Shown piece after piece: positions 49,320-62,905 of a stretch of DNA of 64,000 nt. The stretch lies in contig VWZW01007725.1 of assembly GCA_013397115.1 (NCBI GenBank), positions 682,245-746,244 on the forward strand. The letters run 5' to 3'. The translations under genes were made by a program, and so were the position numbers. Position 1 is the stretch's first letter; each line of letters starts with the position of its first letter. The notes beneath the pieces were generated by a model. That model made no database searches, was not told where the DNA came from, and worked only from the letters and a program-made list of their open reading frames with translations. The stretch comes from Edolisoma coerulescens. Lineage: Eukaryota; Chordata; Aves; Passeriformes; Campephagidae.

Positions 49320-49404
49320 CTTGTGTCACAGTTTGTGTTATCTTTGTTGACAGCCCAGTTTGAAAGGGAGTCCCTCCTTAGTGTTATGTTAATCATTTTA
49401 GAAG
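49320..49404 (+). other. Candidate 85-nt exon (plus strand)
   Basis: CACCGTTTCTTTCCAG precedes it and TTTTAGAAG|GTAAGT follows it; both signals are strong. The phase-0 frame is open for 28 codons plus one base (LVSQFVLSLLTAQFERESLL...ILE) and reads like an amphipathic helical repeat segment, but no family is identified. It can follow 43,563 (or 48,346) in phase. A terminal exon-like segment at 49,972 (CTTTTTCCAG, then 13 codons to TAA at 50,013-50,015) fits the outgoing phase. Confidence 0.22.
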
Positions 49405-52400
49405 GTAAGTACACAGTGCTAATCCCTAAAAACCAGGAAAATGAAACACCACTGTGTATCTGGCTACAGCCCTAAAACTGGAATGACAGAGCTACTTTTT
49501 CTGAGTGCAGTGGCACTGATCTCTCTCTTTCTCTAAAATTATACAACCATACATCAAAGCAGTGGTTCCATTATTTGAATGCCTAGCAAACAAAACTGGA
49601 CATTATATCCTTGAACCTGAATGTCTGCTCTATGGACAGCTACACTAAATGTTTGGTTGCTGACAGACCATCTGCAAGACATGTCACTATAAATTGATTT
49701 ATGGGGGACAGAAGGTAAAATTCTCTGGAGATAGAGAGTAAGTTACACTTGAAATTTCAGCTTCTCCTCCTTAACTACTGCAGTAATACTGAAGATTGGC
49801 AAGAAAAAAACAAACACAGATGTTCCCCAGTTTTGGCTAGTGCTTGGTGATTGGCAGAATACAAAAGTCCCAAATCTGCCTTTGGTAAAAGGCCATGGGA
49901 ACTCTGGGTCCTTGTCTAAATTTTGTAAGTGATTCCAATAAAACTTCCACTCTAACAAAGTCTTTTTCCAGATTGTTCTTACATGGAGAAATACGCTGAA
50001 ACATTGGGAGAATAAACACAAAGTGGTCTATATAATTTTTACTTGTTTTTATGTTTGAATGAAGCAGTGACAATCTCCAAATTTTTATCTACAAAGCATA
50101 GCATTTGTAATATCTTCAAAAATCTCCCATAAAGAATGTAGATTGCATAAATTATTATTTACCAGTGAAATCAAATGTTTTGCTCCAAACTTAACAGTGA
50201 ACTAATACTACATTACATACTTTGGTATGCCTGTTTTTCACAGGATAAAAGTACTGAAATATTAAAAGGCTCTACTCAAGACAGTCCTTGTTGAAAAAAC
50301 CTGAAGAAGTTTATAAAGATCTATTTCCAGTCAATGGAGATTGAAAAAGTTTAAGACAAGGCATCTAAGCTCCTAAATATTTATTTAAATCAAAGCTCTG
50401 AACCATGACAGGTAAGAGCATTCAAGAGTATAAAATATATTTAAAAACCCCAAACAACCACAGCCAGTGGGTAAAATATAAAGGCTATGTGACATCCTGT
50501 AGTTATCTATGACAGCTTAATAGCATTTCAGGGACATAACAAATACAGCAAAGATTTCTCCAGAACATTAATTCTTGGCCATACTAGCTCAAAAATAAAA
50601 TGAATTATTTGATATTGATACCTACAGAAAAAGAATTCAGTGTTTTCCTCCTGTCATAAACATTATACATCTTCTTTACAGGAATATCCTTAACAGCCTC
50701 ATCCTCTCAAGTACCACTTTAGAAAAAACATTGCCATAGGGCTGGAATATAGCCTGTGTTATCCATCCATACAACTCCTACTTCTGACATTAATGTTCAT
50801 GGGAACTAGAGAAAAAGAACAGTAATAGAAGCCCATGAATGTGAGAACATAAAACAGATATTTTTCTGTTCTGGCTTTTTGATCCCTTTGCTGCTTGAAT
50901 TTTTGTGGTTATATATTTTTTTCCTATGTTAGGAGAATGAGATGACAATCCTTTTATAGTATATTTCTTCATTCTCACACAAAACTAGCTTGACAGCTTA
51001 GCTAACTAAACAAAAGCTAACTTAAAGATAAAAATGGAGAAGGTGAGGAGGAATACTTTTCCTGAAATAGTTGAACTCAAAGTAAAGTCTTCAATAGCTC
51101 TTCTCTACAGTGAAATATGCACCTTCATAATTTTGTGTACCTCTGTGTTAAACACTAAGCTAGAAACACACATTGAAAAAACCACAGGGGTTTTGCCACA
51201 CTTAAAACATCTATATGCTCCAACTAAAATAAAGAATTCTGAAGGGAAAGTATCAAAGTATTTACATTAATTACATTCACTGCTGCCAGAAACTGTAATT
51301 TCAAAATTGTTAAATAGAATTTAGTAAGAGAAACAAAACCAGGTACAGCCAATTCAGAAATGAGCAAGCACTCCAACTGACTTTTTAAAATACTAAGTCA
51401 TAAACACTCAGAAATAAAACATAATTGAACAGATGATACCACAAAGGAATGGTTGCAGGCTATGAATGATTGCAGGAAGCAAAAAAAACCCACTTTGTGA
51501 AAAACACTGCACATGTAAAGGCAGTACTCCAGATACAGCGAGGCTTAATTAAACACATCAAGGGGAAAACATTTTGAGGACAAGCCTATTGTTAAATGCA
51601 TGATTCTTGTGAGAAGCAGTGGGTGACAAAGTCTGGATGGCAGCAAATCATGACTGTAAGAGAAAAGGGACTTTATACATTTATCATTTTGTTCATTATC
51701 ACTGTTACTATTTCTAGTAATAAGCAGCATTTTTAAAAGTGCGCAACATTAAGCTAATTGAGATACATGCACAGTAGACTACTACCCCTACATCCCTTAA
51801 GAGCACATCACTTTCCAGCCTTCAAGATAGACATGGTGCAAAACAGGTGGCCTCTTGTGCAATGTGCTATCAGCAGTACTGACTTCCATTTAGGTCAGGC
51901 TTTTAGTGGTGGTCAAAACTCCCAAGAAGGTTAAAGTTTTATTTCAGGCTACTTATATCAACAGGCTTCCTTAGGAAGAACCCTGCTGGAGGGTTTCTCC
52001 CAAGGTGCTTCCCTCAGAACCAGTCTCTCTGGAGGCTCTGGAGGCCCAAATTTAGAATTCCCACAGAAAAGCCCCATGGATGACTTCTAAGGAGCTTTTT
52101 GGTTTCAGCTTTGTGCCAGGCCTGCTGTTGTAACCACCAACCCACACTATTCCTAACTCTGTTCCTGACCAACCAGAATTGGCAGTTTCAGGTATAAAAC
52201 CTAAAATCTCAGTGTTACAAAATTGCTTCAAAGAGAGTTGTCATCAACTCAAAGGGAGGTAAGTGAGGGCAGAGAGTCATCCTAGTCACCACGCAGACTC
52301 CTCCTGGAGGCTGTGGGCTGTATAGTTAATTCATCACACAGAAAGCAAGGGGGTAATTAAGATGTCTCACATAAAGAGCAGTTGAGAACATTAAGATTTG

Positions 52401-55400
52401 GTCCTGGGTATGATTCCTTGTCTCTGTCCTGACGCACCAATGCTATTTTCTATCCTCTCATCACTTACCAAGTGCTAAAACCTCCCAGCCTCTTCTTTGC
52501 CTATAACTAATCATTACTGGCAACTGGCCACAAGGTTAAAAATATCCAGCAGTAGTGTTCCATGTAGTTTTCAGAAAAGAAATCCCCTCAAAAATTACAT
52601 GGTGAAACACCAGGATACAGAGAATAAGGATCATATTTTTGACTCTGGGATCCATAATACCACTTCACAGTACCACATTACTGCATTGTATGTATTACTG
52701 TATATACCTGCACATGTATTCACAATTTGCAGGTCGAGATCTGGACACAAAATCTACAACCCTTCAAAGAAGGACAAGAAGAAGAAAAGCTGTCTTGCAA
52801 ACACTGAAAGCCATTTGCTTGAACCTTTCATTTCTTTTTTATGAATTAGCATTTTGAGAGTAGGGCACAAAATGTGTCTTGATTTTGAAGGGCTTACTTA
52901 TCTCTGATGTGTGTGGTCTTTCATATGGAAATCAGACAGTATTTCATCTCTTGAAAAAACCCCATGTTCAGTTTATACAAAAATCTAGATTTACATGCCC
53001 ACAAGAAATATCACCCCCCATTTATTTCCAAGCTCATTTTGAAGTACAATCCAAACTCTGGTGATAAAGAGACTGACCCACAACCACTTACCATTTGTCC
53101 AAATTTACTTCAGCAAACCTTCTTCACCTACTCTTTCAGGATTTCTGCATGTTTTTTTGACAGAAGTTCACTCAAAAGGATTGCAACAAATCAGCAGTGC
53201 ACAGCTGGTGATTTTTGTGGGTTTGCTATACAAAACCTGGAATTCCCAGTTTTTGGCTTTCCACACATTGTGAAGATACAATGCTAATTAAACAGCCTAG
53301 AATTGCCCAAACCATTCACTTTTGTGAGAAGAATGAATAATCAGTAGCATATCAGGACAAACCAGCATCATCTATGCCAAAATTCATAGCATTTACATTT
53401 GCTTAGCACCTAAACCTTGACCCTAATATCCTGACCCAAATGAGCATGATCTGAGAATGTTCCCGTTCAAGCCACCCACTGGTAGCCTTTCAGAAACATA
53501 TAAAACACATTCAAATAAGCATTCCATAATATGAATGTTTAATCCTAGATCCATTAAATTCAGCAGCAAAATTTTAGCTGCTTTCTATGGTATTGAATGG
53601 AAATAATCTGAAGTAAATGGAAATTTACTTACTCCAAAGTGGCATTCTAATACAATAGCCAACAGAGACTATTAATATACTATTAAGTTTCTCACCTTTA
53701 GGCTCAGTCTTTGAAACAAACAAAGACTACTAGTTCTCACACAGCATTTTTAGCATCAGTTAATTATAATCTAGAACAGGGAGAGTCCTGGGCTAGACTG
53801 AGCTAGATGAGATGGATATCTGTCAGGAGCCTGTTTTGTCCAGACTTAAGGAGAGAACTGAGGAGTCCTTGTCTACAACTGTTGGATGGGAGGGAGTAGA
53901 GAAATGGTCCGACTCTACAGCTACACAGTGGGTAGAGGAAAAGCAATAGACAGAAGCTGCAACTTAGGAAACTCCCATTAAAAAAAAAAAAATATTGTCA
54001 GAGTGGTCAAACACCGGCCCAGAAAGGTTGAGGGATTGAACTGTTTTGAGCAGAGGTTTGAAGTAACCTCCAGAATTTACTTCCAGCCCTTGTGATTCTC
54101 TGCAGCTTCACCAACCTGAGCCCCCTGTTACAGACCTAAAAACACTTTCATACCTGTCAAACTGGGGTCATGCTCATTTGAACAGGAAAAGGAAGGCAGA
54201 AGGAAGATGTAAAGAAAAGACAAATGTCTGAGTGAGAAGAGAATTTCCTGACATCAAGAGGGAAAAATAAGAAAAACTGCAGAGTTCTTCATACATGCAA
54301 GATGAGCTTCTCATTTCACATCTCACTACCAATGAACTACCTATGCCACTGTCTCCAGGAAACTTAATCCAGTTCATGTACCTAGAAACCACATCTAGTC
54401 TAGAGAATTTTCCAAACTTTTTAATAAAACATCATCCTCAGAGCATGCCACTGGCACTTTGCCCCAGCAGTCTTCAGTGCTTCAGGTCTCACTGCAAAAA
54501 TTTATGCATCCTATAATTTTGATGTCTGTATTTGTAATTCTTGCTCTGGGTAACACTTAGAAGCCAGTGCTACACTCGGAAAATATTTTTTTCCGAGACA
54601 CTATATATGTACTTTTGCCAAGGACATCTGAAATTTTACAAGCTATTTATTCTTTCAGAAGTGTCTGATCCTTTCATTTATTCCGTAACTGAAATCATCC
54701 CGAGGTGCACAACCATTCCTGCAGGAACCAATTGATTTCACAGATTATTCTTTCAGTTGAGAAATAAAGAGGAGACGATGAACGCTGCAGGGAAAAAAGC
54801 ATTGTTGAAAACTTTCCCCTCTCCCAATCTAAAAAAACAGAACAGCAGGTAAACTATATATGTAACAAATTCCAAACTTTTTCCCGAAGAAACAAGTAGA
54901 CAAATGGTAGTCCTAATTCAGCAAAGTAATGAAGTATCTGAACAATCTAAGAATCATGAGGTTGGCTAAGAAGACGCCTCTCTGAATTTAAGCCAATGTT
55001 GCATTGTGTCCTCTCCTTTTCTCATTTTCATTGACCAAAGGACTCCTTCCTATGTGGCAGATATATCAGAAGAGCTAAGGAGGCTTCACAGGTACCAGCA
55101 ACTGGTGAGTGCCACTCACAAGTGGAGTGTTAGTATAACTCCATGTAGCTCTGCCCTCACACAGCAGCTGAGTTAGGCCAGTCCTCACATCTCCAGGATG
55201 CCATTTAACCCAACACTCTAAGGGAATAAAGTTGGATTATAGCTCTCTCTACACATCTGCATCAAGTTGTGGAGGCACCTGACGCAGAGTCTCTTCCAGT
55301 ATTACATCCCTTCTCTGGTTCTTCTGCTTCCCAGAGTAAGATATCACACTCTCTTATTAGATAAAATCCTGCTCATTACACTGACTGAATCAGAAATACA

Positions 55401-58400
55401 AAGAGCAGGTGCTTCGTAGCGACAGCCAAACACAATGGCTCTGAATCTTCTATGTGCCACTTTCATGCAAGGTCAATTGCACCTATAATTAATTTATACA
55501 AGCTGAACCCTCAGCTGCTACCTTACACAGCCTTGCAAATGCACAGGCTGCACAAAACTGCATTGGTAATTAATTTGTCAAGCAAATGCTAGGGAAGAAC
55601 AACACTGGTAATTTATACCATAGATATTCAAATGAAACATCTTGCCTGAGTAATTTAATGTCAGAAAGTAGAAGGGCTGTAAAGCAGAACAAAGAATTGG
55701 AGTCTTCCACCAGCTATTTCTTGAAGGGACATTACTGTAATGTGTTATGAGCCAATTTCAGACACCGCAGAAACACATGCTTCTTCACTGAGCTATTCTG
55801 GACAGGTTTTGGCATTAGAAGTGGTTGTGAAATTATAGATGCACATCCTATGTACAGCGACTGGGACAACAGAGGATGACAGAACCCAGCCAGAAAAGAC
55901 CTTGTATGGAAAACACTGTGTGTTATCCTGAAAAAATGTAGATTAGCTATTGAAAATGTATGTTGCATTCCAGTTCTTTGCAAAAAAAAAAAAGAAAAAA
56001 NAAAAAGTGAAGGACTGACCCCACAACCTTTCCTCTTACTCTATCACGCTTAGTATATTTCATAGGTATTGGGACTCCATCATTTATTACCAACAGTCCA
56101 ATGATAACACTAGTGACTGTTGTTGTAGTTACTTTTTGTGTGTATGAAATGGAATTTATTTCATTTTAAAAAAATGCTGGGGTGATACTGCAGAGCTTTG
56201 CCAGGATATCTTGGATTCAGTGGACTTCAGGAAAATCAAAAGTGGGATTCCCTGGCTTTATGGCTATGCATTGGACTTCATGGTCACTGACCTCGGACAC
56301 ACTGTAAGATGGAACAGCCTAGCATTGGAAATGCTTGTAGTGCTAGAGTACTGTGTCTGAAAGACCCGGAAGCTTCAATTTCAGCTCAGTCAGCACTTCA
56401 TCCCTGCTGCAGCAATTTTGGGTGCCTTGGTGAGAATTGTAGAATTTCCAATCTTGAATAAAAACCTATCTGGAATCCTGAAGTTCCAGAGTTTCACCCT
56501 GAAAAATGACTTCCTCTGGTCTTCTACCAGTATCTATTAGGGGTCTGGACCAGCTGACTTAAAGAAACTAAAATGTCTCTGTCCAGAATCCCACACAAAG
56601 TTTCTTCATTTCTGTTTCCTGGAAAGCTCTCACCTCAGCAATCAAGAAGAAGGGGAGAAGAAGGAATTCCTCCTGCTAGCAGAAGTTAGGTAAAGCATTT
56701 TGAACCTTGCTGACAAGAGAATATTTCACAATATAAACTGTAAGAAACGTATTTTTAGATGTATTCACAAGAAATGATGGGGAAAACTGCACTTCTATGT
56801 AAAAATAATTCATTTGTGGTACAAAAAAATCCCCTTCATTTTCCATGAGTATTGACAGGATATTACAGCCATGTGAAACAGGCATCCTTAGCACCAAGAT
56901 GATCAATTTTCCTGATTTGTGTGTCTTAGGATGATTTAGTGGGATAAACAAGGGTATTTCTGAAGGAGCAATAGTAGAGCAAGCAAAAGTGCACCCAAAA
57001 AATCCCCTTAGCTGTCTGTCTGGTTATAAAACTGTGAAGAGAAGTAGGTCCTTTGGGGAAAATACAAAAGCAAAGAAGGATAATTTGGAAATAGCCTGGC
57101 CACTGTTAAAACCTCTTTCTCCAAGCAAAATTTGTTGCTAGTCCTGAAAAAAGTTATGTTAATATAGGTCTGATTGTGGGCTTTGCCCCTTGATTTTTTA
57201 CACAAGCCATTTAACAATAAGGCATTTTACTACTAGATTTTAATCTGGCTGTACTTTACTCTCAGCAATATTTCTGAAATATATCCTGCTGAACAGAACA
57301 TGATAAAACAAATGAAAGATGGGATGTAGAAGCAGGAATGATACTTAAAAAGAGGCAGGTAGGAAATATAATTCATATAGAGTTGAAATGTATAGTCTTT
57401 GAAAAAAGTGAGAGGAGATAACGGGAGCTCTGCATACAACTTCTGCAAAAGCAGAATTAGTGGATCTCCTATGTGATAAAAATACCACTGTTCACAGACA
57501 CTCCAGGCGTACTTCAACCATACAAAAAAGAACAAAAGAGCTGTATCTCGAGCAGTGTGGAGATATATATGTAAAAGTCAAAAACAACAAACAGAAACCC
57601 CACAAGATCAGGTGGAAACATTCTGAGGAACTGCGCAGAGGGATGCAACTATCATTGTTTAGTGGGTGCAAATTAATTCCATCACCCAGTTTGACAGTCA
57701 AGGTAACCAAGCTAAAAAATATTGGATGGATGAGATGTAATCATGAGTAACTCATCCAGAGTATTATACAATAACTATAAAGCAGTAGACATATCTCATT
57801 ATTGAAATATCACTCAACTTTTTGGCCTCTCTCTGGGGCAGGATCAGCCATCAAAGGACTGCACACAAGTCATGTTCCCAGCAAGTGAAAATATGGGTAG
57901 CTTTAAAAGGGAAAAATGCGGTAGAAAGAACATACCAGCTTCCACAACACCGGCATTATGACGGGAAAGAGAACTGAGAGCCAACATACCTGGCTTTGAA
58001 ATCCCACATTTTTCATTCATCTTCTGGAAATCCATGGACAAATCACCTCTTCTCTTGCTTTCATTTTCTTGTGAATAAAATGGAACTGATCTATGTGTGA
58101 TGGGAATTTGACAATCCTGATGTGATCATCACTTGAAAGGCTTTTCAAAATGTAATCTGGGAATGTTGAAGAAGTGCTGCAGTTGTACCCTCTCCTGGGT
58201 TTCTATTCACAGCTATATGAGGGGGAAGACCAACCTGTTATTTTTTTTTAATGAAAATTGTATTTACTTACAACCTGGATTAATTATTTCTCCTCTCAAG
58301 AGAGAAAGTGCGAATTAGTAGTTGTTGGGAAGCTTGAAAATTATATCAGTGGCCATAAAACCCAGCTCCATGATCATTACACTATCGCCTGATGAGAAAT

Positions 58401-61400
58401 GCAGTGTAGGGACTCCAATTTACCAGCTGACTAATGGTTCAAACCCAAGGACAAATACTGTATTACAATTCAGTAGGAAGAGACCATTTCTATAGCATGG
58501 CAATCTCCACAAAGTAATTGTTTGATGGTTTTCAGCTGCAAAAAAAACCACATGCTAATAAGATCAATAAACAAAGAGAAAAAGGGCTTTGAAACAATGA
58601 TGAATACAGATAAAACAGCTCAGTGAAACAGAGATATTTCCACATGGCAGCCAAGCATGAACTAGGAAGCATTGCAGTGTCTTTTCTGAATGCAAAGAAA
58701 GGAGCAAATGACTAGTAATAGACATTAAAGTTGTACTTAGACAGGGAGAAAAACTCAGTATTAGTTAGAGGTAAGGATTGTGAGCTTGAAGCAGAAAAAT
58801 CTGTATCATCTCAGCTCATTTACAGTCACTAAATACCTTTTTTTTTTTGACACTTTGGCCAAAAGTGTTGTCCGTCCTGCTTTAAAAAAAGACTGTGGTC
58901 TGTCATGGAGGTCACCTTTTCTAGGTGCTGTACTTCATTTTTTGTCTGGATTCCTTAATTTCACACTTTTTGCTAAGATTTGAAAAAAATTCTTCAGGAA
59001 CTGTCATTCTTCTGGCTGAGTTTCCCTGAGTAATTCCATTCCTACTTGGAGATTAACAATAAAAATTCCCTCAGCTCTCTCTGGGTTCTCATCAAATGTT
59101 GCCTGAAAATACCACAGTGCTATCTATCCATTCTTTCTGCCCTCAAGTTATCAACCAATACTGTTGACCAGATACAGCCCCACAGATGACACGATATGAG
59201 AATTTGTATTCCAACGCTGAGAAAGAGCAAAGGCACAGTGTCTGTTGTGGTTCAGTGCAGTGGTTGAATATTAGTTAGCTTCATTTCATGTGAAAACCTT
59301 GTTGAGTGCATCAGCTGTGAAACCAAAGGCATGAACCAGAAGTGTCATTGCAGTAGATTACAAAACACAGAGCATGCCAAGAGTAGTAAAACAGAAGAGA
59401 TGACCTGCTCCTTAATTTTTTTTTTTTTCACCAGAAAGCCAGAGACTGGCCAGGCAATGCCATTGAGTTGTACAAAGTAACCTCCTGATCCAATCTTATC
59501 AGACCACTCTGGTTTGCAGAGTTACTGTGCAGCCAATTCCATCTTTCAGAGTATGCAATGGAAAGTTGGCAATGCAAAAGTTGCAAAGGTGGGTCATTTT
59601 GTGTTCAGTGGATTTCAAAAGAGGGATGGTTTGAGGAACAAGAGCTTGGATGCTTTACCTAATATTGTGTAATTTTAGTTACACAAACACAGGTTTGTTG
59701 CTTCTAGTCACAATTCAGAGCTGATGTGGGAAAGTGCATAGGTCTTGGTGTGGATAAAAGGGCCACATAAGTGTACAGCAGACAACCACTGATGTTACTT
59801 TGTTTACTTTCTGGAAACTGCGTATTTCACTTTGATAGAACATTTGTCTGAAAAGCAATCACAGGTTGAGCTGGTGCTTTGAGAGGTGCATTGTACTGAC
59901 ACAGAATAGGCTACAAAAAGCCGAAAATTACTACAGAGCTGCTGTGAGCAAGATGAGATTGTTGGATGGGTCCCATTCAACACAGGGGAAAGTGGTCACA
60001 TTTGGCATGAAATCACAAAGGTTACAATTGCAAGGACTTTAGAAAGGGGAAGCACTTCAGAGAGATTTGTACTTTCTCATTCTTGGTAGTTTTTTTGTTT
60101 GGTGAGGTTATTTTGTGAAAAGAAGGAGGGTTGAGTAGTTTGCCATATGGAAGGCTGCTCTTACTTCAGGACAGCCTACAGCAGCAATTTCTATAGCTAG
60201 GACTTGTCAAATACTCTGCCATAGTCAGGAAGGACACTATCCTTGAAAAGAAAAGAAATAAGTCAGGAAAGAAACACTTGTTCAATTATAGGACCAACAT
60301 GAAGCAGTTTTCAAAATATTATTGACATGTGGACTTTTCAATCTGGCATGCAGTAGGAGATAAAAACATAGGTCATCCTAGTAGTAGTATTCCACCCAAA
60401 TACTGCACTAACTACCAGAGAATGTGGTTCTTCACTGTCTCCTCCCTCGCAGTTTGTCTCATACCAGTCATTTCCATTTCCTTCACTGTAACACAGTTGC
60501 TATGCTGCAGCTCCATGTAAGAAATTAAAACATTCATTTAAATAATCACTGTTACATATTATACTACAAGTATATACTTCTGCTGTCCTCTTCAAGTTTA
60601 TCCTAGACATACTTCTATTTTATGCTGGCAAGTTCAAAGGAAGAATTTCTCCCAGGGTAACCCTCATGATTTATATGCAGCGCATATTATGGACAAAACT
60701 GAAATCCTAATATTTTCCTCTAAAAATCATGAAAAGAAGAAGACTGCTTGGATCAAATAGAAGCACACTACATAATTTATAGAAATTACTTTAATCACTG
60801 AAGTCCCCATATAATCTTTTATAAATTAGTACAGAATATTTCATGTAATTGAAACACTGACAGGAAATCTATGCTTGCTTGCTCTTCTTTTCGTTATTTG
60901 AATGCTAATCCTGGAAAATAATTCTAAAAACATGAACAGTTTGTTGACTTAGCAGTATTTTCTTTTAATACTGCAAAGAGGAGACAACTATATGTAATTT
61001 AATGATGTAGAGCACAAAGGACCAAAAGGGTAAAATCAGTTGAACCAGACTAGATCTTTTTGTTTATGGGTTGCAGTTGTTTGCTCCTTAGGGCAGGAAA
61101 TACACCTGCTTTCATTATTGTACGTGTCCAGTGAAGATCTTCTAGGCCTAAATATACCTCTAACGCAGTACAGCAGAATATGCATGTTTTTCAGAACTTC
61201 AAAATTAATTCACTGAATTATGCATTGGCTAATTAACTTATGATTCTTACAAAGGACATAAGGTGAATATTAATTTTTGTATTGCACATGGTAATCATCA
61301 GAAAGAGAGAAGGTTCATGCTTGATATCGCACAGCCCCACTTTCACTGAAATTCAAGAACAGCACAAATCGGACCTGGCTTTGTTTACCCAGGAAGAAAA

Positions 61401-62637
61401 CTTTCAAGGCAGTCTGATGCTCCCTGAGTGAGAAACCCAGCAGAAACATGTTTTACCGATCAGAGATGTCAGAATCTGAAGCAAGTAATCATCAGATGCT
61501 TCTATACAACACACCAAAACTATTCACAATTTCTTGCAAGGCAGGTCACTGAAACTTTTGGAGACCAATAGTTTGGATGTATGTGTGTGTGTGGGCATGC
61601 ACAGCACGTGTATATAGACATTACAGCTGGCTCACAGATGAGATTAGAAATACACACTGAGAAAGAGACACAGTACAACAAATGCACTGCTAAAAAAAGT
61701 ATTTTTCTTCCTCAATTCCGTGGTGTATTAATTATCCAAAGAAGGTCCTTGGTTTTTCTAGGAAGGATTACTGTCACAAAGAGTAAAGTAGCCAAAAACA
61801 GTGCTTTTTTTTCCCTCAGTTTAATTTTACTACCAACTGTAAATAGAAAACACTTTTAGACTAGTTTTGCTAGATGCATCTAACATTGCTTTAAAATTAG
61901 TGAAAGAATTAGTAACAGAGATCAGACAAACTGTAAGATGGAACAGTCAATTTATGAGTTATCCTCTCATCTAGCTTTTGTTAACAATTTCTTGACTCAT
62001 ATAAAGAGGAAGATCTCAAGCACTGCACAAACTCCCTGTATGCAGCAATTTTATAGCACACAGATCTCCCCTGCTCTATCTCAGCATCCAACCGAAGTTT
62101 ATAGCTGTCTTCACAGACAAATGGATACTTTATTCAAGGGCTCTGACTTTTTTTGTCATTTAGCTGGAGTTTTTCCTATGAAAATGGAGTTACAGGAACT
62201 CAGTATTTTGTTAAACAGTTGTTATGACTTCCATTTAATTGAGCCAGTCTCACCAAAATACACTCTCAGCCATTCATCTGGCCAGAGTGTTATGAAGACC
62301 AAGTGCTTAAAACGACCTTTCCTTTGCTTAAGTCCTTGGCTATTACAATAGCCATTTATTTAACAATCTTTCTCTCCTGAGTAGGAGATGTTACAGTTTT
62401 CCCCAAAGTTTCTCAGTTGGAGATGTCAGTTTCCAATGAACTTTCACACTGTTGATGTGACTGACATTTCTTCATGCAGCAGGACTATGTTCACATGAAG
62501 GAAATGTTTTGGTCCTCAGGAATCAATATATTTATTAACAACAAAGGGGCCCAGGTCAAAACTTCATCTTTTAATCAACAGCAACGAACATAATGGGTGA
62601 AAATTTGTCCAAATATTTGACTGTGCGACGAAACAAA
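49405..62637. other. AT-rich DNA, no gene recognised
   Basis: Both strands were read without recognising a gene or repeat family. Homopolymer runs lie at 53,980-53,992 (A), 58,838-58,848 (T) and 59,416-59,428 (T). A segment at 50,331-50,411 has good splice borders but stops in all frames. The longest frames (52,497-52,844 + and 61,938-62,351 +) have no domain or compositional support. A short (TG)n lies at 61,580-61,592. Confidence 0.65.
55982..56006 (+). repeat. Poly(A) tract with an ambiguous base
   Basis: Twenty-five positions that are all A except G at 55,994 and N at 56,001. The preceding 250 bp match no recognised retroelement or mRNA, so it is not called a retrocopy tail. The N probably reflects uncertain homopolymer length. 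Confidence 0.9.
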
Positions 62638-62850
62638 CTAAAAAGCTTCTGGCACAAAGAGTGATGAGAAACAGCTGCATATTTGTTCTACTTTTTCCCC
62701 CAGCAAAATGTGTGATCCTAAGAGAGGAGCTGTTGTCCCTTCCCTCTGAAATACTCCCAGAACTCTCAAGTCTCTGAGATACGCATCTTCTGGCTCTTTG
62801 CCATAGGAAAATCTCAGTCTGTGGTTCACGGGGACTGGGAGTTCGGCCAT
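62638..62850 (-). other. Open frame with good start context, unknown
   Basis: The minus strand has GGAGATGG (A of the ATG at 62,850; purine at -3, G at +4), followed by 70 codons beginning MAELPVPVNHRLRFSYGK and rich in charged residues for the first 40. It retains three CpGs in an otherwise CpG-poor area. No homologue is recognised, and the second half is low in charge and cysteine/serine-rich. It may be a chance frame or an exon fragment. Confidence 0.15.
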
Positions 62851-62867
62851 CTCCTTTCTTACCTTAC

Positions 62868-62905
62868 CTTCCCTTTAGGGAGGCAGCAACAATCTCTGCC
62901 CACAG
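62868..62905 (-). other. Candidate 38-nt exon (minus strand)
   Basis: On the minus strand TTTCCCCTTCCTTTTTGGTCAG precedes 38 nt that end GGGAAG|GTAAGGTAAG (two overlapping donors). Two of three frames are open. The segment lies 18 nt upstream of the ATG of the frame at 62,850, so the two are alternatives rather than parts of one CDS unless the donor is skipped. Chance is likely. Confidence 0.13.

Noticed and set aside
50331..50411. 81-nt segment between CTATTTCCAG and GACAG|GTAAGA
   Set aside because: All three frames contain stops. At best it is a noncoding exon.
55700..56006. Possible processed retrocopy ending in poly(A)
   Set aside because: The sequence before the A-run resembles no mRNA I recognise, and no target-site duplication is apparent.
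61938..62351. 137-codon plus-strand frame
   Set aside because: Composition matches the flanking AT-rich DNA. No recognisable motif, signal peptide or splice context, so a chance frame is more likely.
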